From Telluribacter sp035998675 (GTDB lineage: Bacteria; Bacteroidota; Bacteroidia; Cytophagales; Spirosomataceae), in contig NZ_DASYHI010000018.1 in assembly GCF_035998675.1 (NCBI RefSeq), positions 124,001 to 188,000 on the forward strand: DNA of 64,000 nt. The letters are read 5' to 3'. A program made the translations under genes and the position numbers. The notes beneath the pieces were generated by a model. That model was not told where the DNA came from, did no database searches, and was given only the letters and a program-made list of their open reading frames with translations. Positions 35,332-43,603 of this stretch are shown piece by piece; the stretch's first letter is position 1; each line of letters opens with the position of its first letter.

Positions 35332-36105
35332 TCATGCAATAAAACGTTCCAGCCGATACTCTAAAAACTCTTTTCGTGGCTGGTAATGGCGTGGGAGGAG
35401 TATAGTTTTATGTTCAAATCGCCCAAAGAAATCATTAAAAAATGGCTGAGTAGCTTCTTCTTTTAATCTACGAGAGATCAGTATTTTGTAATCCGTATCA
35501 ATGCAAATCATTCCTTTTTCATACGCCCGGTCGTAAAGGTGTGAAAGACAAATTCCATTTGCGGGGTTCAAGCGTTCGTGTTCATTAGCCGCCCAGGGTA
35601 CAATATGTCCCGCCACTAAAAGATCGGGCTGATTAATCAACGAAATAGCACAACGACTCTCATACGTTTTCAGGATCATCTGGCGAAAAACGCTTTGGTT
35701 AACCCGAGTTTTTACAGCCCTAATTTTCGTTTCCCCCTTCAGGTCCTTCAAGTCAAACGCAATTTCAGGGTACTCTTCTTCAATGGTACTTTGTTGATAT
35801 TCAGCTAAGATTCGCTCACTTTCAAAAACCAAGTCTTCCTGGTGATCTATGAACTCATCCCAAATCGGCTTTACCTGATTGTACCCACCGCTCAAACCAG
35901 CTATTCCTCTTTCCTGATGATAGGGATCTACTGCAGCAAAATTATTCAGCCTCATAGCCACCGAACTTGGGCTGCGGGTACCTAGTAATTGGGAAAGTTT
36001 TATTATTTCTGGATTCCCACTGTGCAATTTGCCAAAAGGTAGTTTTAAATACAGGTTAAAGGCAAGGATGAGTTCTTCTCGGGTCCAGTTTGGGCTTTTT
36101 GCCAT
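35332..36105 (-). CDS. HNH endonuclease (restriction-type)
   Basis: This is a 257-residue protein. The N-terminal DNA-binding-like region (WTREELILAFNLYLKLPFGK and LGTRSPSSVAMRLNNFAAVDP) is typical of the HNH restriction-endonuclease-like family. The nuclease core near residues 150-200 includes C152, H167 in VAGHIVPWA, N180/N183 in LNPANGICLSHLYD, and H189. It is predicted to cleave double-stranded DNA. No methyltransferase adjoins it, so it is either a modification-dependent enzyme or an orphan. It lies in the small accessory stretch 34.7-37.1 kb and is divergent from the next nuclease gene. Confidence 0.88.
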   Translation of the reverse strand: MAKSPNWTREELILAFNLYLKLPFGKLHSGNPEIIKLSQLLGTRSPSSVAMRLNNFAAVDPYHQERGIAGLSGGYNQVKPIWDEFIDHQEDLVFESERILAEYQQSTIEEEYPEIAFDLKDLKGETKIRAVKTRVNQSVFRQMILKTYESRCAISLINQPDLLVAGHIVPWAANEHERLNPANGICLSHLYDRAYEKGMICIDTDYKILISRRLKEEATQPFFNDFFGRFEHKTILLPRHYQPRKEFLEYRLERFIA

Positions 36106-36213
36106 GAAGGAGTAGTGTAAAAACAGGTGGAATTTACATATCTCTTATGAGAAATTTAAGTTTTTACACTTATATTAGTCTTTTTTCATAATCGTGATAT
36201 ACAAATATTTAAA

Positions 36214-37074
36214 ATGAATCGAATGGTAGGGGTTTTGTTAATGGGTGGAGGGATAGTAGCATTTTTAATTGGTTTATACATTTATAAATCATCCAATACT
36301 GAGAAACGATTAAGTAAAATAAATGCTTCATTCTCATTACCAGCTACTGCACCGAATGTAAAAGTAGTAGAAAGTAAGAAGAAAGCAGAAGTTGTAAAAA
36401 AGCATGAAAATATTTATAAAGTGCCTGAGAATCAGCACCTTCAATCTTTGGAGAAAGTGATAGAGATGGCCATTGCTGATGGGGTATTGACTGCGAATGA
36501 GAAAAAAGTCATCAAACGAATCGCCGAGGAAAATAATTTGAATTACGAGCAAATCATTAAAGATGTTGAAGCCAGGATCTTAGCATCAGATTTTGATTCA
36601 GAAACAGCATTGATTAATATTAATAAAAAGAGTGGTGATGATTTTGAGAAGTTCGTTGTGCAGAAGTTCAGCAAGAAGTATTTCCAAATTAAAGAGTGGG
36701 CAGGTGATAAGTATGTAAATGGGAGATATGCTCAAACAACTCAAAACCCAGACTTATTGATAGAATTTAGACTGGGAGAGAGTAATTATGATTTTGCAGT
36801 AGAATGTAAATGGAGAAAAGATATAAAAGAAAAAGGAATTGAATTTGCAAATGCTGCCCAATTCAAGCGATATAAAGATTTCGAAGTAAAGCGAGAAGTC
36901 CCAGTTTTTATAGCAATTGGTGTTGGAGGTAAAGCCTCAATGCCAGAAAAGCTTTATATTGTTCCTCTTCGGATGCTAACTTCAAATTTTATATTTCCAA
37001 ACACATTAGAGAAATTCGAGAAAAAGGATACAAAAGGGTTTTTCTATGACTATAAAAATAAAGCTTTGAGGTAA
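36214..37074 (+). CDS. Membrane-anchored TerB-like/PD-(D/E)XK nuclease-domain protein
   Basis: This is a 286-residue protein in three parts. A transmembrane helix lies at residues ~5-24 (VGVLLMGGGIVAFLIGLYIY). A charged linker leads to a TerB-like helical domain (~77-125, with LEKVIEMAIADGVLTANEKK). An Mrr-like PD-(D/E)XK nuclease domain lies at ~139-235, with candidate active-site residues E145, D180 (NPDLLIEF) and E197/K199 (AVECKWR). Base composition is about 25-30% GC in sampled lines against >55% in neighbours, and the gene contains no GTAC at all, so horizontal acquisition is likely. A role in phage defence or in DNA-uptake control is inference. It sits next to the divergent HNH gene, across 108 bp. 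Confidence 0.8.
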   Translation: MNRMVGVLLMGGGIVAFLIGLYIYKSSNTEKRLSKINASFSLPATAPNVKVVESKKKAEVVKKHENIYKVPENQHLQSLEKVIEMAIADGVLTANEKKVIKRIAEENNLNYEQIIKDVEARILASDFDSETALININKKSGDDFEKFVVQKFSKKYFQIKEWAGDKYVNGRYAQTTQNPDLLIEFRLGESNYDFAVECKWRKDIKEKGIEFANAAQFKRYKDFEVKREVPVFIAIGVGGKASMPEKLYIVPLRMLTSNFIFPNTLEKFEKKDTKGFFYDYKNKALR

Positions 37075-37131
37075 GCAAGAAGAGCAGGAGAGCCCTTACC
37101 ACAAAATCTTATTTTGCTCAAAGTTTAATAA

Positions 37132-37341
37132 ATGAAAACCATCCTCATCACCTTCGTACGCGTGTACCAGGTAGTACTATCGCCCTTCCTGCCGAATGCC
37201 TGCCGCTATACCCCTACCTGCTCGCAGTACATGGTGGAGGCGGTGGAGAAGCATGGCGTGTGGAAGGGCGGGCGGATGGGCCTGCGGCGGTTGTCGCGCT
37301 GCCACCCCTGGGGCGGCAGCGGCTACGACCCGGTACCCTGA
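37132..37341 (+). CDS. yidD: Membrane protein insertion efficiency factor YidD
   Basis: This is a 69-residue protein. It shows the family signature YQVVLSPFLPNACRYTPTCS with the conserved Cys pair (C24, C30), then YMVEAVEKHGVWKGG, GLRRLSRCHPWGGSGYDPVP. YidD supports YidC-dependent insertion of inner-membrane proteins and is normally a peripheral membrane protein. GC content returns to the chromosomal norm here, so the gene marks the right boundary of the AT-rich stretch. It converges with the moxR gene. Confidence 0.96.
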   Translation: MKTILITFVRVYQVVLSPFLPNACRYTPTCSQYMVEAVEKHGVWKGGRMGLRRLSRCHPWGGSGYDPVP

Positions 37342-37353
37342 CGTACCTACCTG

Positions 37354-38310
37354 TTAGCCTCCGATGGCTACTTTTCGGAGAATAGAATCAATGATGGTCA
37401 TGGTACGTACGCCGTCGGCTTCGGCTTCGTAATTGAGCAGGATGCGGTGGTTCATGATGTCGGGTGCCAGCTCCTTGATGTCTTCGGGTAGTACATAGTC
37501 GCGGCCTTCGAGGTAGGCCAGGGCTTTGGCGGCCAGGTTGAGGTAGATGGTCGCCCGCGGCGATACCCCAAACTGAATGTACCGGGCTTCGTCGCGCAGG
37601 TTGTAGTCGAGGGGGCGGCGGGTGGCAAACACCAGCTCAATGATGTAGCGTTCCAGCGTCTCCGAAATATTGACCTTATTTACCTCATTTCGAATCGCAA
37701 ATATCTCCTCCTTGTTCAGGATGGGCCTGACCTGGTGGTTAAAGTTCAGGTCGGCCATGCGGCGCATTACTTCCAGTTCCTGCGGTTTGTCGAGGTAGTC
37801 TACGTACACCTTCATCATGAAGCGGTCAAGCTGGGCCTCGGGCAGCGGATAGGTACCTTCCTGCTCCACGGGGTTTTGGGTAGCGAGTACCAGAAAGGGG
37901 CGGTCGAGCAGGTAGGTACTATCGCCGATGGTCACCTGCTTTTCCTGCATGGCTTCCAGCAGAGCCGACTGCACCTTGGCGGGCGAGCGGTTGACCTCGT
38001 CGGCCAGAATTATATTGGCAAAAATAGGCCCCCGTTTTACTTCGTAGTCCCCGATATTGGGCTTATAAATCATGGTACCTACCAGGTCGGCGGGCAGCAG
38101 GTCGGGGGTAAACTGTATCCGGTGAAAGTCCAGCTGAAGTACCTTGGCCATAACATTAATGGTGAGGGTCTTGGCCAGACCGGGTACTCCTTCCAACAGC
38201 ACGTGTCCTCCCGTAAAAAGGCTGATGAGCAGTCGGTTCAGGAGTTTTTCCTGACCTACTACTACCTTGCCCATTTCGTCGAGTACTTCCTTTATTCTTG
38301 GTAAATACAT
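37354..38310 (-). CDS. MoxR family AAA+ ATPase
   Basis: This is a 318-residue ATPase from the ATG at 38310. The frame continues upstream, but that part is encoded by the inverted-repeat element and is not real. Walker A is GVPGLAKT, Walker B is IILADEVNR, and the sensor region contains FLVLATQNPVEQEG. MoxR proteins act as chaperones in assembling metal-loaded or multi-subunit complexes and usually lie with DUF58 and vWA-domain genes. No such partners are present in this window, so either they are elsewhere or this copy works alone. Confidence 0.92.
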   Translation of the reverse strand: MYLPRIKEVLDEMGKVVVGQEKLLNRLLISLFTGGHVLLEGVPGLAKTLTINVMAKVLQLDFHRIQFTPDLLPADLVGTMIYKPNIGDYEVKRGPIFANIILADEVNRSPAKVQSALLEAMQEKQVTIGDSTYLLDRPFLVLATQNPVEQEGTYPLPEAQLDRFMMKVYVDYLDKPQELEVMRRMADLNFNHQVRPILNKEEIFAIRNEVNKVNISETLERYIIELVFATRRPLDYNLRDEARYIQFGVSPRATIYLNLAAKALAYLEGRDYVLPEDIKELAPDIMNHRILLNYEAEADGVRTMTIIDSILRKVAIGG

Positions 38311-38342
38311 TAATCCAATGCGTGATTGAGTGAATGATAGAC

Positions 38343-38421
38343 TGAGCCACCGTGGCAGCGGCGGATGACGGTACGTTGTATCAATTACCGCTGCCACGGT
38401 GGCCGCTGCCACGGTGGCTCA
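38343..38421. repeat. Hairpin element with a 15-bp tandem arm
   Basis: A 19-bp perfect inverted repeat, tgagccaccgtggcagcgg at 38343-38361, is mirrored at 38403-38421. The 15-bp unit cgctgccacggtggc is also duplicated in tandem at 38389-38403 and 38404-38418, so the left arm can pair with either copy. It lies in the 148-bp spacer between prmC and moxR, both on the minus strand, and may act as a terminator or REP-like repeat. It shares its design with 34641-34705. Confidence 0.75.
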
Positions 38422-38458
38422 TTCCTGCCTTTGCACACCGATGGGTACCCCCGAAACG

Positions 38459-39319
38459 CTACTCCCGCACAGCCCGTACAAAGCGGTCTTTTCCGTGAAT
38501 GTCGCGCAGCAACTCTACCTGCGTATAGCCCCGTTCCTCAAACACTTTCCGGGTTTCCTCCCCAAAATGTTCGTTGATTTCGACGTAGCAGCGGCCCTGT
38601 GGTTTCAGGTGGTGGCTGCCAAAGTCGGCAATGGCCTTGTAGAACAGCAGCGGATCATTGTCTTCGACGAAAAGCGCCTCGTGGGGCTCAAAACGAAGTA
38701 CATTGGGCTGCATGTGGTCGGCTTCGGAGTAGGTCACATAGGGCGGATTGCTCACGATACAGTCGAACTGCTCGGGGGCGTCGGGTAGGGGAAAGCTCAC
38801 GTTAAGCATGTCCTGCTGCGCAAACTGTACGTCGGCCATGAGCTGACGGGCGTTTTCGCGGGCTACGGTCAGGGCTTCTTCCGATACATCCCAGGCGTGG
38901 ACGGTAGCGTGGGGCAGAAAGCGCGCCAGCACAATGGCAATACAGCCACTGCCGGTACCTATGTCCAGAATGGAAGCCTTTTCGTCCGGTTCGGCGTAGT
39001 CGCGGGTCACCAGGCGCACGAGTTCTTCGGTTTCGGGACGGGGAATAAGTACCGACGACGACACCCGGAAGGTCAGGCCACAAAATTCCGTGGACCCAAT
39101 AATATGCTGGACGGGCTCATTTTGATTGAGCCGTTGCACAATAGTATCCCAGTCGGGCTGTACCTGTGACTCCGGAATGGGCCGGTCTACCAGTACATCT
39201 ACGTTGCGCAGGCGCAGGTAGTGCTCCAGGAGCATAAAGGCGATTGCCTGGGTCTCTTTGGGCGGATATACGGTAATCCGGCTGGTTAATTGTTGATAAA
39301 GCTGACGCGCCGAGGCCAT
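38459..39319 (-). CDS. prmC: Peptide chain release factor N5-glutamine methyltransferase
   Basis: This 286-residue enzyme methylates the Gln of the GGQ motif in release factors RF1 and RF2 and so supports translation termination. The SAM-binding motif I is ILDIGTGSGCIAIVLA. The substrate-binding NPPY motif is in CIVSNPPYVTYSEADH. The N-terminal helical recruitment domain covers about residues 1-85. Family length is normal. It shares orientation with moxR, but the palindromic element between them suggests separate transcripts. Confidence 0.94.
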   Translation of the reverse strand: MASARQLYQQLTSRITVYPPKETQAIAFMLLEHYLRLRNVDVLVDRPIPESQVQPDWDTIVQRLNQNEPVQHIIGSTEFCGLTFRVSSSVLIPRPETEELVRLVTRDYAEPDEKASILDIGTGSGCIAIVLARFLPHATVHAWDVSEEALTVARENARQLMADVQFAQQDMLNVSFPLPDAPEQFDCIVSNPPYVTYSEADHMQPNVLRFEPHEALFVEDNDPLLFYKAIADFGSHHLKPQGRCYVEINEHFGEETRKVFEERGYTQVELLRDIHGKDRFVRAVRE

Positions 39320-39400
39320 TCGTTACTCGTTTTCGGTTCTTAGGCGGGAAAGTTAAGAAAATTATAAGAACTGCGAATAAGAAAGGTTGGCTAAAATGGT

Positions 39401-41410
39401 TTACCGGATGCTCAACTGCGTACGCATAACACTAATCAACTCGTCAAATTTGAAGGGTTTGGTTACGAAATCATCAAACCGGCACTCCACCAAATCGGGA
39501 TTTTTGCGGGCAAAGGTATCGGCCGTAAAGGCTATAACCGGCACGTGCTGGTGTCTGGGCATATCTTTCCGGATGCTTTTCATGGCCGTAATGCCATCCA
39601 TAACCGGCATTTGTATGTCCATCAGAATCAGGTCAAAACCCCGTTCTTCCAGCGTGCGAAGTACCTCCTCCCCGTTGTTGCAAATCATGTAGTCGGCTTC
39701 CCATTTTTCGAGCAGGTGCTTCAGCAGCAACTGGTTGGCAATGGTATCTTCGGCCACCAGTATGCTGTATCCTTTCAGTGAGAAAGGGTCGCCGGGAGCA
39801 GGTACTATGGTTTTTACCTTTCGCTGAGTAACCTTTCTGAAGGGGAGCCGTACCGTAAAGACCGACCCCTCACCCAGGGTACTTTGCACCCTGATGGAGC
39901 CGCCCATCAGGCTGGTTATTTTTTGGGTAATGGTCAGGCCAAGGCCGGTACCGCCAAAGTACCGGTTGGCGTCGTTGGTATGTACCTGGGCGTAGCTGTC
40001 AAATATTTCATTTATTTTTTTCTCCGATATGCCAATCCCCGTGTCCCTCACCTCAAACCGCAGCTCAACGCTGTCGTTCAGGTCTTTTTCAAGGCTGACC
40101 ATTACTTCCACGTAACCCTTCTGGGTAAATTTAAGCGCGTTACCCAGCAGATTCATGATGATCTGGTTCAGGCGATAGGGGTCGCCCATCAGCATCCGGG
40201 GTACTTCCGGCCCGGAATTTATCCGTAGTTCAATGTTCTGGTCCTGCGCTTTGCCCTGGAAGGCCGTCCGGAAGTAGTTTAGTTTTTCGGACAGGTCAAA
40301 TTCCAGGTTTTCCAGGCTGAGTTTTCCGGCCTCAATTTTAGAAAAGTCAAGTACATCATTCAGGATCACCATCAGGTTTTCGGCCGAGTACTGAATGGTC
40401 CGGAGGTTTTGCAGGTTATTACCGGTAAAGTTTTCTTTCAGCAGCAGTTCGGTGAAGCCGATGATGGCATTCATCGGGGTCCTGATTTCGTGACTCATGG
40501 TAGAAAGAAACTCCGCCTTGATGCGAGCCGCTTCTTCGGCGTCTTTCTTGGCCTGAATCAGTTCTTTCTCCGCTTTTTTGCGCTCCGTAATGTCAATGGC
40601 GGTGCCCAGTACCTGACTTACCTTGCCCCGGGCGTTGCGCTTAAAGGGTACTTCGCGGGTAATAATCCATACCTCCGAGCCGTCTTTATGCAGCAGACAA
40701 AGTTCTTTTTCCAGTACGGCGCCATCCTTAATCCGGTGCCGGATACGGCAGTAGTGCCGGAGCAGGAGTTTTCGTTCTTCGGGCGTAACTATTTGCAAAA
40801 ACAGCGACTGCCCGGTATGTAACAGGTCTTCATTGCTGTACCCCAGTATTTCCCGGATCTGTTCGTTGTGGTACACATTAATACCTTTCTCAATATCATT
40901 TACATAAATAATATTGGGCGAAAGCTGCGTGATTTTCTGGATAAATGCCTCTTTATCGGCCAGTTCGGAGCGTATTTGTTCCTGCTGCCGTTCGGCTTCT
41001 ACCATGCGTTGAATGGCATGCAGCGTTTTGGCCAGTTTTTCGCCGTTTACTTCCGATTTGGGGAAGTAGTCGAAGGCCCCGGCCTTCATCATTTCTACGG
41101 CAATACGCTCATCACCGTGTGAGGTCAGGATGGTAATCGGAAGCTGGGGCGCTCCTGACTTTATCTTTTTGAGTAGCTGGAGACCGTTGGTCCGGGGCAG
41201 CTGGTAGTCAATGAAGGCGCAGTCGGGCAGCCAGTCGTTAAGCAACTGCAGGGCTTCTTCGGCGTACTTGCACACCCTGATTTCCCCCACCCTGATACCT
41301 GATTTTTTGATAGCCCGCTGAAACGACATGGCATCAATGTCATCGTCCTCTACCAACAAAATGGACATAACAGCTTTATGTTCTTCCGGTGTGTAGGAGG
41401 GTGGTATCAT
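39401..41410 (-). CDS. Hybrid sensor histidine kinase/response regulator (REC-PAS-HisKA-HATPase-REC)
   Basis: This is a 669-residue soluble signalling protein without membrane helices. Domain order: REC at ~14-135 with D68, a PAS domain at ~155-280, HisKA with phospho-His H307 in MSHEIRTPMN, HATPase with N-box NLLGNALKFT (~421-429), DTGIGI and GGTGLGL, and a second REC with D598 in LILMDIQMPVMDG. A receiver at both ends suggests phosphoryl relay from another kinase into this one. Its ATG overlaps the stop of the single-domain regulator by 4 bp, so both are co-translated in the FIST-kinase operon. Phosphate may flow from the upstream PAS kinase through the regulator to this protein. Confidence 0.93.
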   Translation of the reverse strand: MIPPSYTPEEHKAVMSILLVEDDDIDAMSFQRAIKKSGIRVGEIRVCKYAEEALQLLNDWLPDCAFIDYQLPRTNGLQLLKKIKSGAPQLPITILTSHGDERIAVEMMKAGAFDYFPKSEVNGEKLAKTLHAIQRMVEAERQQEQIRSELADKEAFIQKITQLSPNIIYVNDIEKGINVYHNEQIREILGYSNEDLLHTGQSLFLQIVTPEERKLLLRHYCRIRHRIKDGAVLEKELCLLHKDGSEVWIITREVPFKRNARGKVSQVLGTAIDITERKKAEKELIQAKKDAEEAARIKAEFLSTMSHEIRTPMNAIIGFTELLLKENFTGNNLQNLRTIQYSAENLMVILNDVLDFSKIEAGKLSLENLEFDLSEKLNYFRTAFQGKAQDQNIELRINSGPEVPRMLMGDPYRLNQIIMNLLGNALKFTQKGYVEVMVSLEKDLNDSVELRFEVRDTGIGISEKKINEIFDSYAQVHTNDANRYFGGTGLGLTITQKITSLMGGSIRVQSTLGEGSVFTVRLPFRKVTQRKVKTIVPAPGDPFSLKGYSILVAEDTIANQLLLKHLLEKWEADYMICNNGEEVLRTLEERGFDLILMDIQMPVMDGITAMKSIRKDMPRHQHVPVIAFTADTFARKNPDLVECRFDDFVTKPFKFDELISVMRTQLSIR

Positions 41411-41859
41411 TTGGGAAATTCACATAGGGTCCAGTAGCTATTTAAGGTAGAAACCGCCGCGATAAAGCTATCCAGCGACAGGGGCTTCAGGATGTACCCG
41501 GCCACGTTCAGATTGTACGCCTTTATCTTGTCGCTGTCTTCGTTGGAAGTAGTCATGACAAAAACCGAGAGAGAGCTGAGCTGGGGGTCCTTGCGGAGTT
41601 CCTGCAGAAACTCAATGCCACCCATCATGGGCATGTTGAGGTCCAGCAGTATGATACGGGGCATGGGTACTTCCTGGTTGTTGCTACGGAGAATTTTCAG
41701 GGCTTCCAGACCATTGTTGGTGGTAACCAGCGGATTCAGGATGTTATTCTTTTTGAAAGCGCGCTTAACGTTCATGACGTCTACTTCGTCGTCTTCCACC
41801 AGCAAAATAGTAATGAGGTCCTGTGGTACCCGGTTCATCTTCTGAATTTCTGTTAACAT
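41407..41859 (-). CDS. Single-domain response regulator (Rcp1-like)
   Basis: This 150-residue protein has a receiver domain only, with no output domain. The acidic pocket is VEDDEVDVM (residues ~21-29), phospho-acceptor D73 lies in IILLDLNMPMMGG, and the switch region includes VFVMTTS. The family (VEDDxxDxM, long loop to strand 3) pairs with phytochrome-like or PAS kinases that have the HDLKAPLR-type H-box, and the kinase upstream is of exactly this kind. It likely carries phosphate or signals by protein contact, possibly to the hybrid kinase encoded with a 4-bp overlap downstream. Confidence 0.93.
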   Translation of the reverse strand: MLTEIQKMNRVPQDLITILLVEDDEVDVMNVKRAFKKNNILNPLVTTNNGLEALKILRSNNQEVPMPRIILLDLNMPMMGGIEFLQELRKDPQLSSLSVFVMTTSNEDSDKIKAYNLNVAGYILKPLSLDSFIAAVSTLNSYWTLCEFPK

Positions 41860-41909
41860 TTTTTCTTTTAAATAGTGAGTGTATAAAAATAGTTGAGCAT
41901 ATAAAAAAC

Positions 41910-43598
41910 TTAGCGTTCGGCTTTGGGCCAGGTAAAATGGAAGGTAGTACCTTCTCCCATGGTAGATTCCACCCAGATGTTGCAGCCCTTTTCGTCAATG
42001 ATTTTCTTGACAATCGCCAGCCCCACGCCGGTACTTTCTATTTCGTCGCGGGCCTGTAAGGTCTGGAAAATGACAAAAATCTTTTCGTGGAATTCGGGCC
42101 GGATACCGGGGCCGTTGTCGGTAACCGCAAAGTTCAGGTGAGAGCCCTTGTCTTCCCAGGAAATGGTTATTGCTATCCGTTTTTTGTCGTTGTACTTAAT
42201 ACCGTTGGAAATCAGGTTCTGCAGAATCTGCTGAAGTACTATTTTTTCGGTATGGATAAACAGGTCGTCGCCCAGCAGGTTAAAGCTGAGCTCATCCTGT
42301 ACCCGCAGGGCATCGCAGATTTCCTCCACCAGGGGCCGCACGGGTACCTGGTCGGCAATGGCCTTGATACGGCCCGCCCGCGAGTACTGGAGTATACCAT
42401 TGATGAGGTTTTCCATCCGGAATACGCGCCCGCGCAGCAGCTTGAACTGGTCCCTGGTTTCGCCTTCGAGCAGGTGACTGATGTCTTCTTCAATCCATTC
42501 CGAGAGGTTGTTGATAGCCCGGAGCGGGGCTTTCAGGTCGTGGCTCACCACGTAGGCAAACTGGTCCAGTTCCGCGTTGATGCGTTCCAGGTCCCGGGTG
42601 TGGGCTTTGAGCTTTTTTTCGGCCTCTACCCGCTCCGTCACCTCATTCTGTACGGCAATGAAACCAATATGTTGCGTGTCTTCGTCAAACAAAGGTTCAA
42701 TGAACAGCTCCACCCAGTACGCCCGCCCCGACCGGCTATAGTTAATAATTTCTCCCTGAAAACTCTCTTTCTCTTTTAGCTTCGTATTGATGATGGTTCG
42801 TACGGCCGGGTCGGTTTTTTCGCCCTGCAGCAGGCGGCCAGGTACCTTGCCCAGCGATTCTTCCAGCGAGTAGCCGGTAAGTTTGGTAAAGGCGTCGTTG
42901 GCCCAGGTTATCCTTCCGTCGGCATCGGCAATCAGCATACTGTTTTTGGTAGTTTTCACGACCAGGGCCAGGCGGCTCAGCTCCATCCGGGCCTGGTACT
43001 GACTCGTTACATCAACGAGGGTACCAATGTAGCCGATGTGCTCGTGCTGGGGTGATATCTGGCGTCGCAGCGACAACTGAAGCCACTTGTCGGTACCCGA
43101 AGTCGTAAAAAACTGAATGATTTCGTTCAGCGATTCGGCTTCCTGGCTGAGTAGCATGGCCAGGCTGAGGCAGGCCGAGGAGCTAAGGTCAAAATCGGAT
43201 AGCTTTTTGTGCAGGCTGGACTTGACCGGGTAGCCCGTTACTTTTTCCCAGGCGGTATTGAGATAGGTGATGCTTCCCTTCCCGTCCAGCTGAATGATAA
43301 TTTCGGAAATACTGCTTACAACCTCTTCGAGCCGACGACTGGTTAAGGCGGCCTCGGCAGTTTTTTCTTCGGCAATGCGTTTTAGCTCCCGGTTTGCCTT
43401 GAAAAGCTCGTTGGAACTTTGCTCCAGGATACGTTCAACCCGGTTAATATCTTCCCCGAACTCACCGTAGGCCAGGTCTACCGCCGCCAGAAAATCGGCC
43501 ATGCCCGGGTGCTCAGCCAGCTCGGGAGGTAACTGTTTTCTAATCTGACGCCTGAGCAACCGGTGTGCTATCCGGTCCAGGGCTTCTTCTTGTAGCAT
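41910..43598 (-). CDS. PAS-domain sensor histidine kinase
   Basis: This is a 562-residue soluble kinase from the ATG at 43598; the frame extends 19 codons upstream into the FIST gene without support. An N-terminal helical region runs to ~90, then PAS1 (~92-200), PAS2 (~212-325), HisKA with H353 in VSHDLKAPLR, and HATPase with NLISNGIKYND, DNGPGI and GVGLAI. PAS2 has LOV-like features (NDAFTKLTGYSLEESLG, LLQGEKTDP), but the flavin-adduct Cys expected in the GRNCRFLQG motif is missing (GKVPGRLLQG here). The phytochrome-type H-box suits the single-domain regulator downstream. The FIST gene ends 5 bp upstream, so the operon is tight. Confidence 0.92.
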   Translation of the reverse strand: MLQEEALDRIAHRLLRRQIRKQLPPELAEHPGMADFLAAVDLAYGEFGEDINRVERILEQSSNELFKANRELKRIAEEKTAEAALTSRRLEEVVSSISEIIIQLDGKGSITYLNTAWEKVTGYPVKSSLHKKLSDFDLSSSACLSLAMLLSQEAESLNEIIQFFTTSGTDKWLQLSLRRQISPQHEHIGYIGTLVDVTSQYQARMELSRLALVVKTTKNSMLIADADGRITWANDAFTKLTGYSLEESLGKVPGRLLQGEKTDPAVRTIINTKLKEKESFQGEIINYSRSGRAYWVELFIEPLFDEDTQHIGFIAVQNEVTERVEAEKKLKAHTRDLERINAELDQFAYVVSHDLKAPLRAINNLSEWIEEDISHLLEGETRDQFKLLRGRVFRMENLINGILQYSRAGRIKAIADQVPVRPLVEEICDALRVQDELSFNLLGDDLFIHTEKIVLQQILQNLISNGIKYNDKKRIAITISWEDKGSHLNFAVTDNGPGIRPEFHEKIFVIFQTLQARDEIESTGVGLAIVKKIIDEKGCNIWVESTMGEGTTFHFTWPKAER

Positions 43599-43603
43599 AA
43601 AAA

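Noticed and set aside
38311..38412. N-terminal extension of the MoxR frame through the palindromic element
   Set aside because: The extra 34 residues are encoded mostly by the inverted repeat, and the ATG at 38310 gives the usual family start.
34653..38421. Tandem 14-15 bp units as a CRISPR array
   Set aside because: The units are directly adjacent without spacers, they form a hairpin with an opposite arm, and no cas gene is in the window.
42087..42779. 230-codon plus-strand ORF inside the PAS kinase gene
   Set aside because: Complete overlap with kinase motifs on the other strand and no domain of its own.
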